Of a stretch of DNA of 64,000 nucleotides, positions 11,527 to 23,616 are shown one piece after another. The notes beneath the pieces were generated by a model. That model searched no databases. It was not told the DNA's origin and saw only the letters and a list, made by a program, of their open reading frames with translations. The stretch lies in the NCBI GenBank assembly GCA_951812925.1, contig OX638369.1, positions 21,171,329 to 21,235,328 on the forward strand, given 5' to 3'. The position numbers were made by a program, and so were the translations under genes. This stretch comes from Calliopum simillimum (Eukaryota > Arthropoda > Insecta > Diptera > Lauxaniidae). Every line of letters starts with the position of its first letter. Within the stretch, counting starts at the first letter, position 1.

Positions 11527-12039
11527 TTAGTCCTTGACATAGAGTTGCCATATATTTATTTCAACGGAAGTTGCCTCAGAAAGTTATGATCCAAATGAAA
11601 ATTTCTGAATGAGCACCATATGCCTGAAAATATCGATAGAGGAAAACGGTTGCGATTCAGCATATAAACCAAAAGAAGTTATCGAGATCTCATTCAAATT
11701 TTCGCGTTGCAGTTTCAAACAGTCGATTTATAGTATTTCCCGTGAATCCCAAAAAAAAGTCATAATCTTCTTTCGTGCACGAAAAAACTAATTCTGATTG
11801 CGCTTAAGCATGTCTAAACACTTCTTCGAAGTGATCAATTTGAGTCCGTCGCAAATGTACGCAATCATTTAATGCCCTACCAAATTACTGTAAATACACT
11901 TAATGAATATATCATCTGTTCAGATGTTAAACTCACTAAGTGCATAGGAATTGCTGTGAACAGACGATATGGGCATATCCGAAAAAAGGTCAACCAAGAG
12001 AAAAATTATAAAGTTGCCGTAAAAGCGCATTTTGCCACT

Positions 12040-12330
12040 AGGTGAGTGGTATTGCCCACTTAATAACTAAAGGTTTGTAATATGCTTTCTAAGGGTTCAA
12101 TCCCCATTCCGAGTTTCCTAAAAATTGGTCCACCGGTTTTGCCGCGGAAATGCATTTCGCCTTTAGGGGCGTAGCACCGGCAGCTACATAACAAAAAGTC
12201 TTTAATAACGCTGCATTCCAAATTTCATAAAAATCGATGCAGTGGTTGAGCTGCAACAGCGTATTTTTACCGTGAGACGCGGAGCCTAGAAAAAATTTTA
12301 CTTTTGTGTGCACTGCACTTCTTTACAACC
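12040..12330. repeat. Dispersed repeat relic with GGGGCGTAGCACC phrase
   Basis: Contains GGGGCGTAGCACCGGC, AAAAAGTCTTTAATAACGC and AAATTTCATAAAAATCGATG. These phrases recur in diverged form at 28575-28630 and in the region 51.2-53.1 kb (GCGGTGCCACGCCC, GTGGCACCGCCC). Class unknown, non-coding. Confidence 0.4.
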
Positions 12331-14028
12331 TTTTCCACAAATAAATCAAGCGATTATAATGTGTTTAAGTTAGTTGGAAAGGGGCTGCATCAATTTTCGA
12401 TAGCCTATGTATAGGACTCTTTGATTCCCTCAAAAGCAGTTTCGAAATGCTCAAATATTCTTCTTTCTTTGGAGGATTTTTCTCTTATCGTTTATACTGG
12501 AAAATTCGCAAAAAATTTTGAAAATGTACATTGATCTCCACAATGACTTCTGTTTTTTGTAACGTGCGAACACCACTTTATGCACGATTATATTGTAACT
12601 GATACAAGCTAAGAAATATTTTGAAATGCCTTCTGAAAGTACTCTCAAAGGGTAACATACCACTGCAGGTAAATTAAGAATTTAACATTCAGGTCGCCTT
12701 CAGGATTTAAAAATATGCGTACAAATGTAACGTTCGCAACGCAGGATTAGCCCATATGTAAAACTATTCTTCTGGAACAAAATTTTTTACAATTTTTTAT
12801 TTAACAACATCTACAATATTATTTAAATATCAATTATTTCAGGAATCGTATTATCAATTTGACATAAATCTGTAATTATCATTGCATACTATTATATGAA
12901 ATGATTATTTGGTACAATCACTTCATATGTAATAAAAAACAAAAGATAATGTAATTTACCATTAAAAATATATGACCTCGTACATGAATTTGGATAATAT
13001 TTTGTATTTTTTTAAATTATGTAGTTCTAAGTATTGTTTTACGGCTTCAGCTAATTACGGAATTGCGCCACATTTTAGATGAGTCATGTTACAAGGTCTT
13101 AAAGCTTTTGGTTATTTAAATAACTGATAAGAAAATTGAACATTATATGGTTATTAGATGATAAATATTAATGACAAATCTGTCTATTGCATTAAATTTT
13201 GAAAAAAAAAAAAAATTTTTTTTAAATCTGATTCATCTTCGTTTGTTAGCGTTAACAAAGGATGGATGTAAAGATTAAAGCAGCTTATACTAAAATTATT
13301 ACCTACAGTTTTTTAACAAAACTATTGTTAGGCATTCCATATTATGACATTTTAGAGAAATGATTATTATTAGAACTTCTTTTTTGTGATAGTTATCTTT
13401 TCATATGCAAATTCATTTTAGCTTTTTACACTTTTTTTTAAAGAATCAAAACTTGTATTGCTGACATCACATATTTACTTTATTAAGTTATACCTTAATT
13501 TGCAAAACTTGTTTTTTTTTTACTCTTACTCTGTAGTTATATCAATGGTAGCAACCAAAACAATATAGCTTATGTGGATTTAAGAAAAATTATGAAAAAG
13601 GCAAATTTTGCACTATTTTTGGGTGAAATTTCTTTTTCGTTTTTTTGATTTTTTAGTACTACTTACTATGGCTTAATAATACCTAAATCTACCAACTTAT
13701 TTTGAGTGAAAATCACAAAAATCAGGAATTTGATACTAAAGTCAATATAGACCAACATTGATTCTTTAAAGTTGTATTTTTCCTGACTCGATACCGTTCT
13801 TCAAGAGCTCCGGTTGAGCTTACAGAAATTTATGAAATTCAATGCAATTATTTTTCACAAATAAGATTGCATTGAGCGTTTCAACATAGAGTTAAGATTC
13901 CTCCTCTATTCAAATTTTCTTTACTTTTGCGAAAATACGCTCAACTGGAACTGATGAGGGAGGAAATCAGAGAAGCAACTCAATATTATAAGCGAATTCT
14001 TTGAACAGAACGTCTTCTCTAAGCATGC

Positions 14029-14773
14029 ACCGAGAAAAAAAATAGTACCTGCTACTTTATTTCTCATAAATTTTACCAGATTTTCAAGTCAGAATAGTGA
14101 CAACTTTACACCGAAGTAAGATTCACCTTACTGTTTTAGTCAACTCAGATTGTTCGAATGATCTCACAGTTTAGTAATTTTAATGAAAAAATTGGCGTGA
14201 TATTTACCTTACTGTATAGTTCAAACAACAAAAAAAAAAAACAAAAAAAAAAAAGTGAACTGACTTGACTGACCGGCGCCGGGATACGAACCTTGGCCCT
14301 TCCGAATGGTAATCAGATACGTATCCACTGGGCTGCTTCCGCATATGATGTAGAAGCAAAAAAATTTGTATATGAAGAAAATGTCTGTCCAAAAATATAA
14401 ATTGTTACTAAAATTATAAAAGTCAAAATTACTCTATATTTTGGTGGTACTTACCTTACTCGCGTAAGGTGAAAATTATGATACTCATTTTTGTGCGTGA
14501 GAAAAATGAAGTTATTTTGACTAGAATTATAAATTCAAATTGACCACACACTTTTTTTCTGAAAGTGCAAATTATCTTACATATAGTCAAATGCAGGAAA
14601 TTTGTAGTAAATATTCCTTTATTATTTAACTACATTTTATTTGTAGTTTTGACTTTACGGACCCATCAAATAGTTCATACGTAAGGTAATTTATACTTGA
14701 AATTTAGTGTTGATTACTTTAATTTTTCGACTAGCCAATATAGTAAAAATTATTATACGTATTTTTCTCCGTG
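14029..14773. mobile_element. TIR element with CTTAC/GTAAG subterminal motifs
   Basis: Ends CACCGAGAAAAAAAATA and TATTTTTCTCCGTG form an imperfect inverted repeat. CCTTAC or GTAAGGT occurs many times within (near 14130, 14210, 14455, 14465 and 14682), as expected for transposase-binding sites. A tRNA-like segment lies inside (14270-14340, minus). No clear target-site duplication. The tips resemble those at 35661-37525 and 44700-45950. Confidence 0.65.
14270..14340 (-). repeat. tRNA-like (SINE-like) segment
   Basis: On the minus strand it has an A-box-like AGCCCAGTGGATACG and a B-box-like GGTTCGTATCCC. Between them an anticodon-like arm TCTGA/TCGGA encloses the 7-base loop TTACCAT. The T stem is mismatched, so it is a tRNA-derived relic, not a working tRNA gene. 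Confidence 0.5.
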
Positions 14774-17729
14774 TGTGATGCAATATTTCGATCCATCGTT
14801 CTTCTGTTGGCCAGTTTTGCATCAGTGAAATAGTTTTTTACGTAAACGAATTGATTCAAAACAGATGTAGAATTATCTTGGCAGTCAAAAGCCAGTTCTA
14901 ATCTAATCGATTTGTTGACTATTGTTTAGTCTGGAAACTGCCACAAGCTTACCCAGGAGAAATGACTAAAGACTCAAAATCTGTTAGTCCATTTCAAAAG
15001 GTAAATAAATGTTTCATCTGAATTCGAAGAATCCATAGATATATTGCTAGAGATAGCAAAACAATTGAAAGCTTTTGGTCCGTGCAAACAAAAAAAAATT
15101 CTGTCCGGAAATAAGGAGACCTCAAAAAATCAGTTGATAATAATACCTACTTATAAACAAAAACCAAATTTTTCGAATTCTTCTTATGTTAACTTGAGCT
15201 ACTTTGGCTTGTTTCCACAAATATATAGAATGACAAATTCATGAAAAAGTGAATTTGGACATTGTCTCACATATACAGAATCGCAGTCAAAATTATGTCA
15301 GAAGTTTATCGGTAAGAAAGCGATAACAACGTGTTTTGATTACATTTTAAAATTTAATTGAATATGTTTGTTTTGCTCTAATTAATAATTAATGAATTGA
15401 AAGTGAAATGTTGGACTTTGTATTTCAGTGTCAGCGTTTGGCAAAACGTATGCTAATAATTAATTTCGAAATTCAAATTTTTATTTGCATATCATGAAAT
15501 TTTAGTCAGATTTTGTTGTCTGTTATAAATATTTTTAAATATTATGCAATATATAAAGTATTCTATAAATATATACATATATATTGTATATTTTTTTGTT
15601 AACAAATTCTTTGTTTTTATTTTTTAAACTCGCATGTTACTTTCTTTTGCTTTTTTTCCTTCCAAAAAATACCCCAAATTTTTTTTTTTTAAATATGTAC
15701 TCGTTTTGCTAATAGACACAACTTCCTTTAGCAAATGATCCGATATTTTTCAACAAAACAAAAGATTAAAAATGAATGAAGCCATTAATGATAAAGAGGT
15801 AGTCATAAGAGTTATCAATAAAAGAAGAAGAAGAAAAAAAAAACAATTGCTAAAAGTACAAAGTATCAATTTTACTGATAAAGCATTCGTAAATTATTAC
15901 ATTCTATAAAAGCCTTTGTGCTCGTGTCTTTGACAGGCAAAAGCACAAAAAATTATCAATACAAAGTCATTTCAATGAAAAAGACTTGTTCAGAAAACTG
16001 ATATAGTTTTGTTTCTATACATTTTTCTCCATCTAAAAAAGTCATAATGTATTAGTTTTGAGCTCTTAAATTTTGGCAGCTTTTGTTTGAATACCGGTTT
16101 TGTTGTTGTTAGCTTAAAAAAATAATATTTTCGTTTTTGTTAAAGAATAGGTAATAAGTGAAGCTTATAAAAAGGACATACAACTAAATCCAGGAACATC
16201 GTTCCATAAAGATACATATTTAGGTTTAAGTTCGGACGAGCAAAATTAGTCATGGTCTGGTATTTTTTCGAGATCAAGACCAATACCAAGACGCTGATAT
16301 AATTTTAAGACCAAGACCAAGACTGCTATAACCTTGGTCACGACTGCTATTCAATCTTTGTAATTTATAGTTAATGGGTGTGACATGCTGTTGCCTTTGT
16401 CTTGAGCTTGGTTTGCTCATTACTAGTTGGAAAGCATTTGAGCGGCACTGTACTTATATATAACTATGGCTTGTACTGTTTAGCAAATTCTCAATTTGTC
16501 ATACATAAGTACGTGCGGTGCTTATAAAAATTTTATATATTTGACATGAATATTGTAAGTAAATCAAGTTCGAATAAAAACACAATCTTGTTTCAAAAAC
16601 TTAACTCTCGAACTTTTTCGCATTCTTTAACGAATTTCGCCTTCATCGGCGTTAAGTATCGCTTGTTCCTTTCACCTAACCTGTAATAATTTTTCTAGAA
16701 ATATTAAGAAAGTTTTCGTAAAGCGTGCAATTATTATAAATTTGTAGATAAGAATTAAATTAAGTACGTATTAGTGGAAAATCTTCCATATTTTCTACTT
16801 ATCTTTTTAAATTTTTAACATAACAAAATCATCAATTTATTTGAAATACTATTTTAATAATAATATTTGATATGCACGCAGAACATTTTGTTATTAATAA
16901 AAAAATACTGAAATCAAAAGCAAACTCATGACATAAGTGATCACTTATGGTAAGAATGACCGATAGTACCTATAGAGATATAGCGCTAAAAAATAAAATT
17001 TTATAAAAATAAAAAATGCAATTATTTGCGCCTATGATAAGTTGTGCTTTTGAGAAGCATAGCAACCAAAACAAATTAACAAAATGTCTAACAAGCTCCA
17101 GCTAAAACACTTGTCATTTAAAAATAAAAAAAAGAACTTAACTTTCGTGGAACTCATAAAATGTCTAACACAAAAATATATTCAAGAACAAAATAAACAA
17201 AACCAAAAAGCAATATAAAGATAAGTGCAAAAAATAAAAAGATAAAATAAAACACTTAAAATCTGAATTGTACAAATTCTTTTGCTTTGAACAAAAGTTT
17301 TTTTTATCAAACAATTTCCTCCACGTAAAGACTGTTCCAGAAGAAATTTCCACTTTTTTTTTAAAGATTCTGATTTACCTGATTATGGTATTGGTCTAAA
17401 TATGGGAGCTATAGGTGACAATATTTCAAATGAAAAATATGTCTAGCAATCAAGAAAAAGTTCGCAAACTGATTTTGTTTACTTGCCTGGAAAAGAACTG
17501 TCCAAGGGGTTACTTTGTATTACAGAAAGGGAAGGGTGACCTTTCCTACTAGAAAAGATCTCACATAGAAAGTCTGGCTTGGACGCATAGTTATTGAAAA
17601 ATGTGAAGACTAAAGAGGAAAAGTAAGCTGAAGATCTACAGAGTTCAAAAAGTACCCAAATTTCCTAAGCAGTATGTGGCCTGGCAGGTCATGCTTAACT
17701 GAGAATTGAGTAGCAATTTTTTTGTATGA

Positions 17730-18208
17730 GGGTTGCCCGATAAGTTTCGAGAATATAAGTAGTATCCCGATGTTTCCCGATGGAAACTTTTTTGACAGTT
17801 GAATGAAACGCCAGGAAACTTTTTGGAAACAACGTCAGCAATTTTTTGGCATTAATTTTTGGAAATAAAGCCAAAATTTAACTAGGAAATAACGCCAGAA
17901 TTTTTGGAAATAATGCCATAGGAAATAACGTCATAGGAATAAAGGCAGAACAATTTTTGGAAATTAAGCCAGAAAAATCTACATACAAAATTCTGCAAAT
18001 AAAGCCAAAAATTTATTTCATAGTTAATTTTTAGCTTTAAATTTATTTAATAGTAAATTTTTGGCTTCATTCCCAAAAAATTATGGCAGAAGATTTCTGG
18101 CTTTATTTCTAAAAATTTTATTCTGTCGATTGGTATATAATTTGTTTCTTAAACGAAATAATGCACTTTAATTAGTGATACCCTTGACAGGAAATTTTTA
18201 GGCAACCC
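17730..18208. mobile_element. 479-bp TIR element with GGAAATAACGCCA motifs
   Basis: Tips GGGTTGCCCGATAAGTTTC and GAAATTTTTAGGCAACCC are imperfect inverted repeats. The left half repeats GGAAATAAYGCCAG-like phrases at about 17812, 17859, 17886, 17907, 17919, 17933 and 17956. The right half carries the inverted forms (TGGCTTTATTTC). No matching 8-bp flank was found. Confidence 0.6.
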
Positions 18209-19189
18209 ACTCGCGTTATATTTTTTATCATATAAATTATCATTGATATAAAACACTTTTCATCCATTAAACAGATGGGTGCACTTTGCTCCTTATTCGT
18301 ATCTTAGACTATATGGCGTTATTTACGGTAGCCATTTTTTTATTGGTGAAAAACAAAGTCTCAATTTTTTCTGGGACAGTCATTAAAACCAACTTTTGTT
18401 AGTCCCCCGTATTATTATGTTGACATCCAGTCGTTATTAAGTAATATTGCTTTAAAGCGACTCTCCTTTCTAGACAAAAAATCCAAAAAACTCAACTGAT
18501 AGAAATATATAGTACCATTTTTAAGCAGTTTAGACCTTAATTGTTTAATATAGACAAATTTATCTAAAATTAACAAATGTCCAAATCCAGTACAATCTGG
18601 AAAATTAATGTTCTTTAATATATAGTTCAGACAAGAATTAACTCTCTAATGAAAATCATTTATAAAACAAAATCTTCCTGAAATGATGAAAATTAATAAA
18701 GTCTGGTCTTCTAATGCTTAAACAGCATTTCTAGCTTTAGTCATTGTGGCATGAGTCATTTTTGGACTTTGACAACTTTATTCAAATGTTGTTTCAAAGA
18801 AAAGAAAAAAAGACCGGCCGCCCGCCTATACTATATTTCACACGAGTATAATAAAATTTGAATTTTTTGTTTTGTTTTGAGTCATTATTTTCCACTCTGT
18901 TTTCTTGTGATTTTTTTTTCTTCTACGCTTTATTTTGTATCACTTAAAATGTTCAGAATAAATTTAGCTTAGATTTGTTAGTATGTAAAAACCCATTTAA
19001 TTAGTTTGGTTTCAGTGGTATGCCGTCGATTGGGTTGACCGATTGGCGTTCCAACTGTTGGATTAGATTAAAAATGTGGAATCAAAACAAAAACCTCAAA
19101 TGCGGTTACGTAATCACTTTCCTCTACTCTGTACAATGTATTTATGTACGGTATGTTCACATTGAAAGAAGAATACTTGATTGAGTTTG

Positions 19190-19389
19190 NNNNNNNNNNN
19201 NNNNNNNNNNNNNNNNNNNNNNNNNNNNNNNNNNNNNNNNNNNNNNNNNNNNNNNNNNNNNNNNNNNNNNNNNNNNNNNNNNNNNNNNNNNNNNNNNNNN
19301 NNNNNNNNNNNNNNNNNNNNNNNNNNNNNNNNNNNNNNNNNNNNNNNNNNNNNNNNNNNNNNNNNNNNNNNNNNNNNNNNNNNNNNNNN
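19190..19389. other. Assembly gap (200 N)
   Basis: Exactly 200 undetermined bases at the left edge of the tandem array, a typical placeholder length. The array is therefore probably incomplete, and open frames running through this stretch are artefacts. Confidence 0.98.
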
Positions 19390-22300
19390 AAAAAGAAACT
19401 CCAGAAAGTGGACATGTCGTTTTGAACGCTGTTCCATGTTCTATGGAAAGCACTTGGTTCCATTAGCGCACAATCATAAATGAGTGACCAGCGCCCAGTT
19501 CATCATAGTGGGTTTTTGGTGCAAAAAGCAAAAAGTCCTTATTTTTGAAAATAAAAATCAAATCTTAGGAAAAAGAAACTCCAGAAAGTGGACATGTCGT
19601 TTTTAACGCTGTTCCATGTTCTATGGAATACACTTGGTTTTTTTAGCGCACAATCATAAATGAGTGACCAGCGCCCAGTTCATCATAGAGGGTTTTTAGT
19701 GCAAAAAATCCTTATTTTTGAAAATAAAAAACAAATCTTAGGAAAAAGAAACTCCACAAAGCGGGTATACTGTTTTGATTGCTGTTTCATGTGCTATGGA
19801 ATGCATTTGGCTTCATCAGCGCACAATCATAAATGAGTGACCTGTGACCAGGTGACCATGTTGGGTTTTAGCACCGATAAATCACATTCAAAAAAAGAAA
19901 AGGCAAAAATCTTATATACCATTTGAAACGTTGGTTTTTATTCCATTTATTTCCCAACTCTAGTTCGTGCACTTTCAAATATATCGAAAACATCAAAAAT
20001 ATCGGAGAAATCTGACTTCCTTGAGATCGCGATGGAATTTTAACATTACATATTAAAATCCGACGCGATCTGGTGTATGTCCCTGCTAAGAGAGATTAAC
20101 ATAACATGCTATGTTAACATTTTTATACAATAATGTCAAATATTTTAATACAATTTTGTATCTTAAAAAAAAGAAACTGCACAAAGCTGATATGCCATTT
20201 TGAACGCTGTTCCATGTTCTATAGAACGCATTTGGTTTTATTAGCGCACAATCATAAATGAGTGACCAGCGCCCAGTTCATCATAGTGGATTTTTTGGTG
20301 CAAAAACGCAAAAAGTCCTTATTTTTGAAAATAAAAATCAAATCTTAGGAAAAAGAAAATCTAGAAAGTGGATATGTCATTTTAAACGCTGATCTATGTT
20401 CTATGGAATGCTTCAAGTTCTATTAGCGCACAATCATAAATGAGTGTCCAGCGCCCAGTTCATCATAGTGGGTTTTTGGTGAAAAAAGCAAAAAGTCCTT
20501 ATTTTTGAAAATAAAAATCAAATCTTAGGAAAAAGAAACTCCAGAAAGTGGATATGTCATTTTGAACGCTGATCTATGTTCTATGGAATGCTTTTAGTTC
20601 TATTAGCGCACAATCATAAATGAGTGACCAGCGCCCAGTTCATCATAGTGGGTTTTTGGTGCAAAAAGCAAAAAGTCCTTATTTTTGAAAATAAAAATCA
20701 AATCTTAGGAAAAAGAAACTCCAGAAAGTGGACATGCCGTTTTGAACGTTGTTTCATGTTCTATGGATTGCATTTGGCTTCATCAGCGCACAATCATAAA
20801 TGAGTGACCAGCGCCCAGTTCATCATAGTGGGTTTTTGGTGCAAAAAGCAAAAAGTCCTTATTTTTGAAAATAAAAATCAAATCTTAGGAAAAAGAAACT
20901 CCAGAAAGTGGACATGTTGTTTTGAACGCTGGTCTATGTTCTATGGAACGAACTTAGTTCCGTTAGCGCACAATCATAAATTAGTGACCAGCGCCCAGTT
21001 CATCATAGTGGGTTTTTGGTGCAAAAAGCAAAAAGTCCTTATTTCTGAAAATAAAAATCAAATCTTAGGAAAAAGAAACTTCAGAAAGTGGACATGTCGT
21101 TTTGAACGCTGTTCCATGTTCTATGGAAAGCACTTGGTTCCATTAGCGCACAATCATAAATGAGTGACCAGCGCCCAGTTCATCATAGTGGGTTTTTGGT
21201 GCGAAAAGCAAAAAGTCCTTATTTTTGAAAATAAAAATCAAATCTTAGGAAAAAGAAACTCCAGAAACTGGACATGTCGTTTTGAACGCTGTTCCATGTT
21301 CTATGGAAAGCACTTAGTTCCATTAGCGCACAATCATAAATGAGTGACCACCGCCCAGTTCATCATAGTGGGTTTTTGGTGCAAAAAGCAAAAAGTCCTT
21401 ATTTTTGAAAATAAAAATCAAATCTTAGGAAAAAGAAACTCCAGAAAGTGGACATGTCGTTTTGAACGCAGGTCTATGTTCTATGGAACGCACTTAGTTC
21501 TATTAGCGCACAATCATAAATGAGTGACCAGCGCCCAGTTCATCATAGTGGGTTTTTGGTGCAAAAAGCAAAAAGTCCTTATTTTTGAAAATAAAAATCA
21601 AATCTTAGGAAAAAGAAACTCCAGAAACTGGACATGTCGTTTTGAACGCTGTTCCATGTTCTATGGAAAGCACTTGGTTCCATTAGTGCACAATCATAAA
21701 TGAGTGAACAGCGCCCAGTTCATCATAGTGGGTTTTTGGTGCAAAAAGCAAAAAGTCCTTATTTTTGAAAATAAAAATCAAATCTTAGGAAAAAGAAACT
21801 CCAGAAAGTGGACATGTCATTTTGAACGCTGTTCTGTGTTCTATGGAACGCATTTGGTTTTATTAGCGCACAATCATAAATGAGTGACCAGCGCCCAGTT
21901 CATCATAGTGGGTTTTTGGTGCAAAAAGCAAAAAGTCCTTATTTTTGAAAATAAAAATCAAATCTTAGGAAAAAGAAACTCCAGAAAGTGGACATGTCGT
22001 TTTGAACGCTGTTTCATGTTGTATGGAATGCACTTGGCTTCATCAGCGCACAATCATAATTGAGTGACCAGCACCCAGTTCATCATAGTGGGTTTTTGGT
22101 GCAAAAAGTCCTACTTTTTGAAAATAAAAAACAAATCTTAGGAAAAAGAAACTCCTGAAAGTGGACATGTCGTTTTGAACGCTGTTCCATGTTCTATGGA
22201 AAGCACTTAGTTCCATTAGCGCACAATCATAAATGAGTGACCACCGCCCAGTTCATCATAGTGGGTTTTTGGTGCAAAAAATCCTTATTTTTGAAAATAA

Positions 22301-23300
22301 AAATCAAATCTTAGGAAAAAGAAACTCCAGAAAGTGGACATGTCGTTTTGAACGCTGTTCCATGTTCTATGGAAAGCACTTAGTTCCATTAGCGCACAAT
22401 CATAAATGAGTGACCACCGCCCAGTTCATCATAGTGGGTTTTTGAAAATAAAAATCAAATCTTAGGATAAAGAAACTCCAGAAAGTGGACATGTCGTTTT
22501 GAACGCTGTTCTGTGTTCTATGGAACGCACTTGGTTTTATTAGCGCACAATCATAAATGAGTGACCAGCGCCCAGTTCATCATAGTGGGTTTTTGGTGCA
22601 AAAAGCAAAAAGTCCTTATTTTTGAAAATAAAAATCAAATCTTAGGAAAAAGAAACTCCAGAAACTGGACATGTCGTTTTGAACGCTGTTCTATGTTCTA
22701 TGGAAAGCACTTGGTTCCATTAGCGCACAATCATAAATGAGTGACCAGCGCCCAGTTCATCATAGTGGGTTTTTGGTGCAAAAAGCAAAAAGTCCTTATT
22801 TTTGAAAATAAAAATCAAATCTTAGGAAAAAGAAACTCCAGAAACTGGACATGTCGTTTTGAACGCTGTTCCATGTTCTATGGAAAGCACTTGGTTCCAT
22901 TAGCGCACAATCATAAATGAGTGACCAGCGCCCAGTTCATCATAGTGGGTTTTTGGTGCAAAAAGTCCTTATTTTTGAAAATAAAAATCAAATCTTAGGA
23001 TAAAGAAACTCCAGAAAGTGGACATGTCATTTTGAACGCTGTTCTGTGTTCTATGGAACGCACTTGGTTTTATTAGCGCACAATCATAAATGAGTGACCA
23101 GCGCCCAGTTCATCATAGTGGGTTTTTGGTGCAAAAAATCCTTATTTTTGAAAATAAAAATCAAATCTTAGGAAAAAGAAACTCCTCAAAGTGGATATGT
23201 CATTTTGAACGCTGTTCCATGTGCTATGAAATGCACTTGGTTTCATCAGCGCACAATCATCGTGGAGTGACCTGTGGCCAGGTGACCATGTTGGGTTTTT
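19390..23300. repeat. Satellite array of 180-bp units
   Basis: Head-to-tail units with an exact 180-bp period from 20461 to 22081 (CATCATAGTGGGTTTTTGGT recurs at 20461, 20641, 20821 and so on). About nineteen copies of CATCATAG are visible. Most units differ by a few percent. Some are shortened by loss of an internal GCAAAAA repeat, and one (22427-22576) is 150 bp. Each unit carries stop codons in nearly the same place, so it is not coding. The array is interrupted at 19870-20165 by about 300 bp of non-repetitive tail. It lies inside hydrolase intron 1. Confidence 0.93.
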
Positions 23301-23616
23301 ACAACTATAAATCTCAATGTTCGAAAGGCAAGTTCTTATGTTTAAAAAAAGAATCCGTAATAGTGTTATATATAGTTTGAAACGGTGATGTATTTGCTGT
23401 TAATTTCACCCAGATTGGTACGTTCATTCTGATTAAATTGGAAATTCCATCCATTTCTCTCGAAATCTCTTCTAGCGTCATTTTAACAGTGCTCTGTTAA
23501 TGTTCTGTTAACGCTCTGTTAACTCATGTGGTTTGTGTATATGCTAAGATCGCGATGGAATTTAACTTCACGCACTTTGTTCACATTGAAAAAAGAATAC
23601 TGGATTGAGTTTGATT
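23268..23616. repeat. Terminal unit and tail of the satellite array
   Basis: The last unit diverges to GAGTGACCTGTGGCCAGGTG followed by ACCATGTTGGGTTTT. The same variant ends the first sub-array at 19834-19875. Both are followed by about 300 bp of tail holding GAGATCGCGATGGAATTT or AAGATCGCGATGGAATTT. This tail ends TTCACATTGAAAAAAGAATA, a phrase also found just left of the gap (19155-19189). Confidence 0.75.

Noticed and set aside
19068..19483. Several ORFs across the N stretch
   Set aside because: They are open only because undetermined bases cannot give stop codons.
20804..21163. 119-codon ORF in the satellite
   Set aside because: The period of 180 bp is a multiple of three and one unit lost its usual TGA, so the frame stays open by chance across two units. 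Neighbouring units stop in every frame.
19390..23300. CRISPR-like array
   Set aside because: Units are 180 bp and directly adjacent, with no unique spacers between short repeats; the window is eukaryotic. This is a satellite.
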